From Corythucha ciliata (taxonomy: Eukaryota; Arthropoda; Insecta; Hemiptera; Tingidae), in the NCBI GenBank assembly GCA_038030265.1, contig CM075937.1:45984198-46048197 (forward strand): a stretch of 64,000 nucleotides of DNA. The letters are read 5' to 3'. Positions 57,101 to 64,000 of this stretch are shown here, piece by piece. The notes under the pieces are model-generated. The model was not told where the DNA came from. It did no database searches and worked only from the letters and a program-made list of their open reading frames with translations. The position numbers were made by a program, and so were the translations under genes. Positions within the stretch are counted from its first letter, which is position 1, and every line of letters starts with the position of its first letter.

Positions 57101-60100
57101 GGTGTTTCACTGGGTCGGTGAGTACAGTAACGTCGTTGAAAAATCCAGAGGAGCAGACATAGCGCTTCACATACAACGACACAGAGATCTTGGCTGTTCT
57201 GGGGCTCCCTCCGTTAGTACGCTTGAAGGAGGGCGACTAACGGAGAAACATAAATCGTTCTGGAGGCTTTTGGAACTTCCTGAGAACATGTTGGACGTGT
57301 ACAAAGGTAAAAACTGATGAATCTATAATTTTTACCAGAATGGGCGGGGATAAGCTTGAAAATTCTTGAATGATGGTAGTGGAAGCGTGGGTGGGTGGGG
57401 GAAGAATCGCTTGAACCACAAAAGAGTATCCCCATAAGAGTTCAAGCAGTTTTGAAATTTAGTTCCAGGTCTGTACCGTTTTTATTTAAAATTATGTTTT
57501 CTTGGTAAGTTGTAGTTCTCCTAGGCATGTGGAATCCGGAATTTAACTTTAAACGTCGCGAAAACCGCTAATATCTCAAAAATGTTTGAATTGTTTCAGG
57601 GGACAGCCCCGGTCATCCTGGCGAGGATGAAGTTTACGAAAAAGCAATGTCTGAAACATATCTCGTCTACTACTTGGACGACGAAAAATTACTGCCAGTG
57701 GAAGATTTCTGGGGGCGATGTCCCAAAATCAATATTTTGGATCCTGGCAGGGTTGGTTTTCAAGTTTTTGTCCAAAAAGCCATTTTCCTCCCTATTGACG
57801 CCACCCATTTTTGTCGAACTTTAGGTTTTGATTTTTGATTTCGGCTGTGAAGTTTACATGTGGGCGGGGAAAAATGTGGACATGTCGAGTCGACGACAGG
57901 GCACGCGGCTCGCTCAGGATCTCTTCAAAAAAGGATATCAGAACACTTCGTGGGAGCCGACTGGTAAGTTATCATTCGAAGTACAGATAGGCAATGCTCT
58001 AGCCGCATAAGCTCATACCACAAAACGCTCTAACCACAGAAAGCTTAAAGAGGAACCTCCTCTTCACTCCTATAATGATAATTTGATCTGCCGATTGTCA
58101 AATTCACAATTTTTTCTCCCCACCCCCCAACCTTATGTGACCATCAAAAAGGCATCGAGTGGCTGGATCGTGAAATGGCAGCCGGCGAACGACCCAAATG
58201 GAGCGTATTCGTGAAAGTTACCCAACACATGGAACCCATAATTTTCAAGGAGAAATTTCTTGACTGGCCCGAAGAGGTGGCGAAAACGACGCGTGACGCC
58301 CGAACAAATGGACGACAGGTAAACCGAACTTGGTAACCTCGTCACCAGCGGCGAGAGAGTTTTAACCGGATGCTTTGGTGGCACAGGTGGACGGTAGTTT
58401 GGACGCCAGACCTTTTGACGTTCGTGAAATGCTTCAGTGGGACGTCGACGCTCCCGACTTCATTCTGGAAGGCACGCATTTGGGACGGGGGAAAACTTAT
58501 TACGACTCCGATCGAATGCTACACTATGACGTCACAACCAAATCCGTGGATGTGTGGGTGGTTAAAGACTCGGCCCGAACACTCGTCGATGCGGCGAGTC
58601 GAGGGCAGTTTCTAGAGAATGAAAGCTATGTGATTCGTTGGAAGTACAATGTGGCTGCCAATCGTAAGTTGTCGTTTTTAAAAAAATTAATAACTATTTA
58701 AATAATTGTTTAAGAAAATTCTATGACAATTTCTAGCCCGCGAGTTGAGCGGTTTACCCTCAAAGCACATGGACACCGGGCGTGAGCGCATGGCCACGTT
58801 CATCTGGCATGGTGATAAAACACCCGTGGTCGATCAAGGCGCTGCTGCTTTACTCATATCCTCCCTCAATGACAACGTGAACGACGACGAGTCAGACAGA
58901 GACCTGGAAGGGCCGACAGTTACCGTTGAGCCAGGCCGTGACCCGCCCGCATTCGCTTCCATATTTCCGGGGCCTATCGTGTTCCACAGGGCGTCCATCT
59001 CTTCGTCCAGTGGCGGTGAATTTCGACGACGATTGTTCCTCGTAACCGGTGAAATTGAGGACGAGGCTCGTTTGGAAGAGGTCGAGTGCGTCTCGAGCAG
59101 TTTACGGAGTCGAGCCAGCTTATGGTTTTTAGATCCTTTACAAAAAAGAAGTTACCTGTGGCACGGAGCCAAGACTGTTTTCCGCGATAGAAAGGTATGG
59201 TTTTCTACGTGAAACTAATATCGAGGCCTTATTAAAATTGAAAATTACAGGTTGCTGCGTCCGCTATTCGTTATTTAGAAGAAATGAGCCCGAAAGAGTT
59301 AAATTTGAATAAATCGTGTGAAATGACAGAAATTAACGAAGGGAGTGAGCCTATGGACTTTATAGAAGGTAGAAAATCACGATAATGTATAAATATCCTC
59401 GATAAAAAGAAATTTACGCACTTTCAGGATTCGGAGAGCCTGATCGTAGGAGTTACGATTCTCTGCTGGAATCCGACATAAATGAAGACTGGACACCGCG
59501 ACTTTTCCATCTATCCTCCCTCATAGGAGAATTTAAAGCACGGCCAATAGTTCCAACGAGATTTCATCCAGACTTCACCACCCCCTACCCCTACTCAAAG
59601 ACGGATCTGTACGCCGAGTCGCAACCATCCATGATGGTCCTCGATACCGACTCAGCACTCTGGCTTTGGTGCGGTTGGTGCGAGGGCGAGCTTGACTCGC
59701 GTGGCTCCGTCTGGGTTCGACACAAAGCCGAACGGGTCGCCGCCCTCACTAGTTGTCTTCAATACTGGGACCGACGTTTTAAAAATCCGAAAAATGTTCA
59801 CGTCGTCGTCGCTGGACTGGAACCACCTCAGTTTAAAGCGAGCTTCTCCGTTTGGACGTCCGATCCCGCTGTGGACGACGTGGCTCGAAGTTTTAATCTC
59901 GAAGTAAGCAATAAAATCGCTCAGTTTTGAATGTTCCGGACTAACTAACTCCGCGTTGTTTAGGGTGGCTACACCGATGGAGAAATGATTTCCGCTCAAG
60001 ATGAACTCACCATGTACGAGTCTCGAACATACCCAATCACCGAGCTAACCTCTCAACCTTTGCCTGCCGGCGTTGACCCCACAAGACTTGAAGAATACTT

Positions 60101-60262
60101 AGAACCCTCAGCATTCAAGGTATAGGTGAACCTTTCATCTGAAATTTTATGTGTTCTGACCAAAATGTATTGCAGGAACTTTTTGGTATGACAAGAGAAG
60201 AATTCGGCGAGCTTCCCCAATGGAAAAGAACTAATTTAAAGAAGAAAGCGTGTCTTTTTTAA
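27012..60262 (+). CDS. Svil: Supervillin, long isoform (27 coding exons)
   Basis: Supervillin is a membrane-associated actin/myosin-II-binding protein of the villin/gelsolin family. Exons: 27012-29880, 41662-41719, 41799-41938, 42331-42368, 42763-42829, 44672-44848, 44914-45159, 45223-45356, 45422-45746, 45816-46086, 46900-47060, 47665-47763, 47928-48062, 48240-48558, 54573-54701, 54920-55013, 56206-57024, 57102-57306, 57600-57751, 57825-57963, 58152-58318, 58387-58663, 58737-59194, 59251-59368, 59428-59903, 59964-60119, 60176-60262. They total 8316 nt, in phase throughout, for 2771 residues (human about 2214). Landmarks are ERMTRYKEERRRQLA (~980), nine ILK repeats (~1117-1441), IAERLAALRKNG (~1720), degenerate gelsolin repeats (~1985-2690) and a villin headpiece (~2707-2771) ending WKRTNLKKKACLF. 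The introns at 46087-46899 and 47061-47664 show nothing recognisable. Upstream coding sequence or missed small exons remain possible. Confidence 0.85.
29881..29886 (+). promoter_or_regulatory. Internal splice donor in the exon 1 frame
   Basis: GTGAGT preceded by CCACCACCAC. It breaks the frame after the first base of a codon (phase 1). The exon at 41662 then supplies two bases, is 58 nt long, and leaves phase 2, which fits the next exon at 41799 exactly. The joined reading runs QDLTGRCDRVAMV, then SPTSNMSDGKEERMTRYK. The -1 base is C rather than G, which may weaken the site and permit read-through. Confidence 0.6.
30264..30269 (+). terminator. Candidate intronic poly(A) signal
   Basis: AATAAA lies 139 bases after the stop of the read-through isoform, with a T-rich stretch directly after it. 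A second AATAAA is near 30365. Together they would end a short transcript inside what is otherwise intron 1 of supervillin. Confidence 0.5.
32320..33633 (+). repeat. Family A minisatellite island, second dispersed copy
   Basis: The leader at 32320-32470 (GTGGTAAATACTCATCTTTA, TTGGATTTTGGCGCCCC, GGATTTTTGTG, CGCTACAAATTCGCGCC) matches 4610-4750. The body is the same degenerate GCTAATTCGCGGCTAAAA unit, plus the longer phrase GCGGCTTCTGAAGG followed by AACTTCGTGGC, which is also found in the first island. The island resumes at 34500-34680 after the LINE insertion. Confidence 0.7.
33643..34490 (-). mobile_element. 5'-truncated LINE insertion with poly(A) and 9-bp TSD
   Basis: On the minus strand the element ends in a short 3' UTR and a poly(A) tail of about 15 bases (seen as the T run at 33644-33658). 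The flanks carry the direct repeat TCTTGAGAC at 33634-33642 and 34491-34499. If it is removed, the flanks restore a normal family A phrase (a GCGG-TTCT word joined to AACTTCGTGGC), so the empty site is recognisable. Only the terminal RNase H part of the polyprotein is present, as expected for target-primed reverse transcription that stopped early. The 848-bp length is seen; clade placement is inference. Confidence 0.85.
33687..34480 (-). pseudogene. LINE RNase H domain and C-terminal zinc motif, remnant
   Basis: The frame shows the RNase H acidic motifs in order: IYTDGS (start of domain), GEVKAV, FFIDSQAAI, and WIPSHCDLHGNERADALAK. This is the DEDD pattern of non-LTR retrotransposons with a C-terminal RNase H (I/R1-like superfamily). 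A motif RPLCHLEEMDSDHLPRC follows, resembling the usual C-terminal Cys/His motif but short of one cysteine. An in-frame TGA at 34392-34394 interrupts the domain between the first Asp and the Glu. The reverse transcriptase and endonuclease are missing. The fragment cannot encode an active element. Confidence 0.85.
35305..35432. mobile_element. Diverged MITE-like copy
   Basis: The left end GCGGTTTTCATTTGCACAAT and CTGCAT resemble the 15914-16060 element. The right end GGTAAATGGAAAACGGCATC is the inverted counterpart. The middle is unrelated or strongly diverged. It is assigned by terminus likeness only. Confidence 0.4.
37227..37620. mobile_element. Imperfect fold-back element (~394 bp)
   Basis: The left arm (about 37227-37397) and right arm (about 37445-37620) are inverted copies, roughly 90% identical by eye. 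Paired landmarks are GGGTTTCAGG at 37231-37240 against CCTGAAACCC near the right end, ATAAATTTTGGCTC against its complement, and AGATCTTGCTTTT against AAAAGCAAGATCT. Flanks TGACTTA (37219-37225) and TGACTCA (37623-37629) could be a worn target duplication. The 60-codon frame at 37215 is not a gene. Confidence 0.65.
40611..40725 (-). other. Antisense exon-like segment in supervillin intron 1
   Basis: Read on the minus strand, the segment starts after a good acceptor (TTTTGTTTTTCAG), contains ATCATGGCGGAAGTGGCAGC opening a 21-codon frame (MAEVAAYSTPVPC...), and ends at AAAAAG|GTAAGA, a consensus donor. About 50 bases of it align with supervillin exon 15 (54603-54660): 19 identical bases TCAAATCATGGCGGAAGTG, a 7-base gap, then ACAGCACTC and a weaker continuation. 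It may be an inverted fragment of that exon, the first exon of a small nested gene, or a shared repeat. No downstream partner exon was found. Confidence 0.3.
41662..48558 (+). CDS. Svil: Supervillin exons 2-14 (linker and ILK-repeat region)
   Basis: Thirteen exons lie in the long-isoform chain. Exon 3 carries the conserved supervillin segment DGKEERMTRYKEERRRQLA and then STRASRLRTQANS. An ATG in exon 2 (MVSPTSNMSDGK) could start a shorter product if a promoter lies in intron 1. Exons 7-10 hold nine ILK repeats, from HPSILKKASSEE to IKPILKHPPDG. Exon 11 is Thr/Asn-rich and acidic. Exon 13 has SKLTLAQRVQLFS, which fits the supervillin LxxRxxLF region. Exon 14 is Ser-rich (SSSNSCSSVSDDDEIG). Introns of 63-69 nt separate exons 6-10. 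The intron at 42830-44671 contains a weak repeat island (44090-44480). No frameshift was seen. Confidence 0.75.
45747..45752 (+). promoter_or_regulatory. Probable GC-AG splice donor after exon 9
   Basis: Exon 9 must leave phase 1 ending in G to join the exon at 45816 (acceptor GGGTTTCAG, then ATGAGAACGAG, read as DENELKK). The only matching site is CAAG|GCAAGG at 45746/45747; the frame reaches TGA about 20 bases later and no GT donor fits. GC donors with a strong AG|GCAAG context are a known minor class. The resulting intron is 69 nt, like its neighbours. Confidence 0.65.
49590..50584. mobile_element. Complete hAT-like MITE (995 bp) with 8-bp TSD
   Basis: The left end reads TAGGGTGACCAGACGT. 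The right end in reverse complement reads TAGGGTGATCAGATGT, 14 of 16 identical. The flanks carry ACTGTGAG at 49582-49589 and 50585-50592, an exact 8-bp target duplication, which is the length made by hAT transposases. The interior is a degenerate tandem array (core AAACCAATTTTCG / AAATTTCGTGG, about 30-bp period), and no transposase frame is present. The same element is represented at 1-842. It must be mobilised in trans if it is still active. Confidence 0.88.
52467..52838 (+). other. Orphan open frame ending at a splice donor
   Basis: A frame of 124 codons runs from ATG to GGAGAG|GTAAGA (phase 0), and stays open for a further 130 codons through G and C runs to 53237. The composition looks protein-like (VEEFLGTYLEIFQKIGKSY, then VILLDYEKFKTQLEIL) but I recognise no family. 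It cannot splice to the next supervillin exon at 54573, which needs phase 2, but it is in phase with exon 17 at 56206. It could be an alternative first exon, a nested gene, or a chance frame. Confidence 0.3.
53972..54252. mobile_element. Tc1/mariner-type MITE (281 bp including TA)
   Basis: TA at 53972-53973 and 54251-54252 bound an element with 110-bp terminal inverted repeats (53972-54081 and 54143-54252). The arms differ at two positions near the tips (CAGGGTGCGGCGG versus CGGGGTGCGGCAG). The loop is 61 bases (54082-54142) and has no coding capacity. The CAGGGTG terminus and TA target are characteristic of Tc1/mariner-derived MITEs. Very high arm identity suggests recent activity. Confidence 0.88.
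54573..60262 (+). CDS. Svil: Supervillin exons 15-27 (gelsolin repeats, headpiece)
   Basis: Exon 16 has LAALRKNGDNNWMKRI, a supervillin signature. Exon 17 (819 nt) begins GSGRRVTERLGQLE and ends in NEGDSFILVTQNE. It continues in exon 18 as VFHWVGEYSNVVEKSRGADI, the usual supervillin gelsolin-like fold. Exons 19-20 give YLVYYLDDEKLLPVEDFWG and VLIFDFGCEVYMWAG. Exon 21 has FKEKFLDWPEE, exon 22 SVDVWVVKDSARTL, exon 23 MATFIWHGDKTPVVDQG and LWFLDPLQKRSYLWHG, exon 25 MVLDTDSALWLWCGWCEGEL. Exons 26-27 form the headpiece (PLPAGVDPTRLEEYL, then MTREEFGELPQWKRTNLKKK). The F-actin-binding C-terminal LF is kept, with Cys where most family members have Gly. The donor after exon 19 (GTTGGT) is weak. Confidence 0.93.
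55935..56042 (+). CDS. Candidate alternative first exon with membrane segment
   Basis: ATG in a good context (AAAAATGG) opens exactly 36 codons that end at CAG|GTACAA in phase 0, matching the phase-0 exon 17 at 56206. The encoded peptide MDNVPYKLILSVCVVIFV, continuing through TAPSWITLILIVILLAQ, is almost wholly hydrophobic. It could be a signal anchor or hairpin membrane insert placed directly before the gelsolin-like half of supervillin. TTCAGTT at 55894-55900 resembles an initiator 35-40 bases upstream. It has no acceptor before it, so it can only be a first exon. It is short, so chance remains a serious alternative. Confidence 0.3.
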
Positions 60263-60266
60263 TAAA
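60261..60266 (+). terminator. Poly(A) signal overlapping the supervillin stop codon
   Basis: The TAA stop (60260-60262) shares two bases with a canonical AATAAA. If used, the 3' UTR would be only about 20 bases. No better signal is evident within the next few hundred bases; an A-rich tract lies at about 60317-60325. Confidence 0.5.
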
Positions 60267-61970
60267 ATATTTTTCTAAACTTCGCCCTTCGGATACGTTT
60301 CAAAATATTTGTACGAAAAAAAAAATGCATTATGGCTGTGACTAATTTTTACGTTTTATATCACATTGTTAAAAACCCTGAAAATAACACTTTTTCGACT
60401 TTTAATCTTTTTGGAACGATTCACATAATTAAAAAATGTTGATTACTTTACGTAACAAATACCGAAAATATTGAGATTTCACCTTCCTTCCAATGGAGGA
60501 CCTAATACGGAAATAACCGTCCGTCCTTTCATTTCAACCTTGGAATGACCCACGTGAGAGAACTAATCTAATGTGAAGGTAAGCGCAGACGTAGAATGAG
60601 GAAGAGCATCCTCGAGAAGCGAAAACGTGAACATCCAAGACAAGCAACTAAGTCAGTAAACGCGGATCTCAAGTGGGAAACGTGTGCTGATACAACTGGT
60701 GGGACTTGAGTGGACTGGGGGTTGCGGAGACTGAAAGCTGGAGTACTTTGGCTTCAAAGAAGGGAAGGACAGAAGGAGAAGCAGGGGGAATGACGTCGTC
60801 CCGTCTCCCGTGGTAGATCCCACAGCACAGGGAGTGTCTAGAAGACTATGATCGAGACTCAGATTGTTTTATGGCCTACACAAGGGAGCAAAGGGGCACA
60901 ATGAAGAAAAAGTCAGTAATTCTAGCTCCAGGAAACGAATTGTTGGCTACAAAAATAGATTATCGTCCCTAGACACTGACTATTCCACCACGAAGCCAAA
61001 TATTCAAACACAGGGCCCGATTATCGTTCCAAAACTCTGCGATTTACTCTCTGTAACGATGGTACTATAAAACTTACTAATTGTAAGCAAGAAACGTGAA
61101 ATTTCGCCTTCCGAACACATCCGCCAGCTGCAGGAGCGAAAATACATTTCTCTAGCGGAAATATGAGAACAGACAGCGAGGGTGGGGTTGAAAAACATAG
61201 AGTGCGTATTACATTTCCACACAATTTCTAAGGGTATTCTGTTAAACCCCTCAAAACATATCAGAGGCGCCTTGCGTGAAAGTAAAGACCCGCATGTCAC
61301 AACTGGACGGCACATTGAACTTTTTTAAGCGGCTATAAATGTTTTTAAAAAATCACATTTTGTCACCGAACGTTTGGTTCCGTGGAGGTGGAGAACGGTG
61401 TAATTGATTTTGGCCCATTTTCGACCAGCGAGGTCAGCGTTCTTCAAGGCTCTCCGGTGGACCCCATGGCAGTCGATTGCAAGGACCCACCAGTTAATAA
61501 GGGCCGAAGCGTCAAAAACACTCTGCAATCGCAGTGAAACCCCCCACCCCCAACCCTGATCGAGGCGATTTTCGCATTTCCCGTATGTTGAAAAGAACCA
61601 GATTTTAAGCGGTTTGTTCCTTTCTAAATGCTAATTTTCGCCAAAACACATTTTCAATGTCATTTTTCCGAAGTATTTCGATTTGAGACAGACGCGGTAA
61701 CATGCCATTGACCCCCACAAGGTTCCCAGCATGATCCCCTCCCCACCCCTTTTCGTTGAGCAACATTCTCAAATTGAAAATCATACAACCGAGGAAAGAA
61801 GTTTGTGCCGGTAATTTGACAACTCAAGAGGCCGAATCAGACCCTTCAAAGCCCTTTTTACACACCGAGACAACTTTTTCAAGCCTTTTTTTTTCACGAC
61901 ACAACATCCACATCAGTTTCACATCAGTGAAACTACTGTTCCTCCGCTACGGATTCATATGTTTTCCTAA
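60267..61970. other. Gene-free DNA downstream of supervillin
   Basis: No exon or RNA gene was recognised. Open frames of 67-103 codons occur on both strands (for example 61325-61528 minus) but show no family signature. The stretch 60540-60860 is purine-rich on the plus strand and unrepeated within the window. Confidence 0.4.
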
Positions 61971-62543
61971 TAGTCCGGGAGCCCACCGTATGAAAAATCC
62001 GGGTCACCTGATCGTGTCTGGCACCTGCGCAGGACGTTTTCTATGGTCTAGGAGATGACACTTGTGAGATCGCCAGAAATTTTTCGAGGGACAGCGGACA
62101 GGGGCTTACAGCAGAGCTAGTTGTTGACCAGCACACCTTTGAGTGCTTTGAAAATGACTGGCGAAAGTGAAAAATCGTTTCCCACGTCTAATACGTTACG
62201 AAATCAACAACGCCATCCAATTTGACTGTAGATAACGCCGTCAGCGAGCTTTAGAAAATGTGAAATTTCGAGGCTCACTAGCAGCCAAGGATTCATTCAA
62301 AATTGGATGGCGGTGAAAGTTTTCTAGTTTATTGCTTGCGAAGAATCAATTTTTACTTGCCAGCTGTTTTCAAGCAGCCCAAAGGTGTGTTTGTCAACAG
62401 CTACCTCTGTTGTCAGCCCCTATCCCACGGAAAATTTCTGGCGATCTCAGAAAAGTCATGTCCTAGACCATAGAAAACGTCCTGCGCAGATGCCAGACAC
62501 GATGAAATGACCCGGATTTTTCATACGGTGGGCTTCCGGACTA
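61971..62543. mobile_element. Long inverted-repeat element (~573 bp), TA-flanked
   Basis: TA at 61971-61972 and 62542-62543 bound arms of roughly 245-260 bp (about 61971-62228 and 62300-62543). Paired landmarks are CCCACCGTATGAAAAATCCG, CGCAGGACGTTTTCTATGGT, GATCGCCAGAAATTTT and CGCCATCCAATTT, each present once per arm in opposite orientation. The arms are about 80-90% alike with small gaps. The unique centre is about 70 bases. The open frames at 61756 and 62507 are mirror readings of the two arms. Confidence 0.75.
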
Positions 62544-64000
62544 TAACTTTTGCCGTGCAAATATCTTTTAAAAAATTGTCTACGAGTGTACAGGGCACAA
62601 GAGCATTAATAAGAAAAATTCGAAACAGAAACTCACTGATTCCGATAGTCAATTGTTCATCAGTAAACTCGTGGGTTTGTTTAGCTCGGGGTTTGTCCTT
62701 TCGTTTAACGAGTTCAAGAACCGATTTTTCTTGGGCGCGAGTTTGTTCTGGAAAGAAGGGAAAAAGCGGCGTTATTTACAAAAGTTATTACACAAACGTA
62801 GTGTCCAGATAAAGCCCTCTACCCTGCGTCCCACTAGACACCCCCACCCCAATCCCGAACAGCCGAGCTCTAATAACCCGAATTTAAAGTCTTGAAGAAT
62901 TCACTTTATTCTCCATGTAAGCAGCAGGGCGAAAGGAACGAGAGTAATATTGAATATTACGTTAAAAGACATAGGGGGGGGGGAGGTATTTTTTTTGTAC
63001 ATTCTTCAATTGAACAATAACGGCGCCTAACCAGCCAGCTGGAAATTGCCTATTTAGGAAAACAAAATATTACATCGAGTAAATATGTTGTATGGTAATA
63101 ATTTTCAAGAATACAAAAATGTTCCGTGTGCACGTATTTTCAGTTTGTAACAATGAACAATTAGTACTTGGACAATTAATTATCACATTATTAACATGAA
63201 CCTAACAATATCTACACGCATAAAAAAATAATAAGATAAAAAGAATAAGTATTTTTTTAACAACTGTAAAATCATGACACTAGAATACTTCCTCTTCTCT
63301 TCAGAATATTGAAGTCAACATTTCTAAACAATATTACGGGGAGGGCTTGTTTTGGCACGTAATTTTTGCCTTCTTACGTTTTTTTTTTTTTTTTTTTAAA
63401 TATAAAAAAGAGTACAACCACTTCGGAAACGATTTTAATAAATAAATTAACCCTGTTAAGCTTTTCTACAAATAAAAAACCTGTGCATCGTTTGTACTCT
63501 GAGGGGCGATTTCTCTCCTCTTTTTTTTTTTTTTTAAACAAAATAGAACTATTTTAAACACTCCTACTCGAAATATCAACCTCAAAAAAATATATTTCAC
63601 TCGTCCACATTGTAAGGAACTACAAAATAAACGCTATGTCTTTGGGTAAAGTACTAACGATGGATGCCGTGGTCAGAGGAGTACGAGACCAAGCTAAGAA
63701 ATTGTTATAAACGTAGACGAAGGGTGCGGGAAGGGTGTGAGGGGGCTTTTCAGCTGACTAGGAATGAAATGAAGATGAGGAATGAAAAAAAAAGTGCGGA
63801 TTATAAAGTTAACATAGTTCTATCGGTAACTTAAAAAAAAAAAAATAAAGTAAACGTGACTAGTCAAAAATAGAACTAATAACATTAATGAGAAATGGTT
63901 GGTTGAGGAGGGGAGCGAGGGCCTCCAAGAGATTTCTGAAACAATTTGCTCTTATTATCTGTGGTCTGTGCTCGCACAGAGAGCCACGTTTGTCAACTTC
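62544..64000. other. AT-rich gene-free DNA at the window end
   Basis: No gene is supported. From about 62900 the sequence becomes very AT-rich with TTTATT words (AATAAA on the minus strand, for example near 62905). This would fit the 3' UTR of a minus-strand gene beyond the window, but nothing confirms it. T runs occur at 63380-63396 and 63522-63534. Confidence 0.35.

Noticed and set aside
61325..61528. Minus-strand 67-codon frame as a transposase fragment
   Set aside because: No catalytic motif or DNA-binding signature could be identified.

Overview
The window is nuclear DNA from an animal, most likely an arthropod. It carries two multi-exon genes on the + strand: an orthologue of insect/crustacean cueball, and a large supervillin gene. 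Introns begin GT and end AG, and the shortest are only about 56-77 bases. A cueball-type gene (LDL-receptor YWTD repeats, EGF modules, one membrane segment) is typical of arthropods. A crustacean or other non-dipteran arthropod fits, but the species cannot be fixed from the sequence. Noncoding DNA is AT-rich with very many long C/G and A/T homopolymers, whereas exons are richer in mixed-codon GC.

Layout. 1-7540 holds no gene. It has the right part of a hAT-like nonautonomous transposon (1-842), islands of a degenerate ~30-bp tandem repeat in both orientations (about 900-5940), and a perfect 118-bp-arm fold-back element (6610-6865). 7541-14532 is cueball in 8 exons, with a 4.8-kb first intron that contains a ~300-bp direct duplication. 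14533-27006 is its 3' UTR and then gene-free DNA with several MITE-like hairpins and a ~125-bp tandem array. 27007-60262 is supervillin. I could chain 27 coding exons in consistent phase (8316 nt, 2771 codons plus stop), ending in a villin headpiece. 60267-64000 has no gene I can support, but contains a long inverted-repeat element.

The supervillin locus is the most interesting part. Exon 1 is a single 3.1-kb open reading frame that can be read in two ways. An internal GTGAGT donor at 29881 joins it in phase to the supervillin body 11.8 kb downstream. Read-through past that donor adds about 80 codons ending in a C-terminal hydrophobic anchor, a stop, and a nearby AATAAA. A second hydrophobic mini-exon (55935-56042) could start a short, N-terminally anchored isoform containing only the gelsolin/headpiece half. 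The central exons encode nine spaced [S/G/P]-I-L-K repeats, five of which match the PP1-docking SILK motif. One intron appears to use a GC donor.

The introns and flanks hold diverse mobile DNA: a 5'-truncated LINE with poly(A) tail and 9-bp target duplication (33643-34490) that landed inside a minisatellite island, a complete hAT-like MITE with 8-bp target duplication (49590-50584), a TA-flanked Tc1/mariner-type MITE (53972-54252), and further fold-backs. Exon chains were built by hand from splice signals, phase and family resemblance; no transcript evidence was available.
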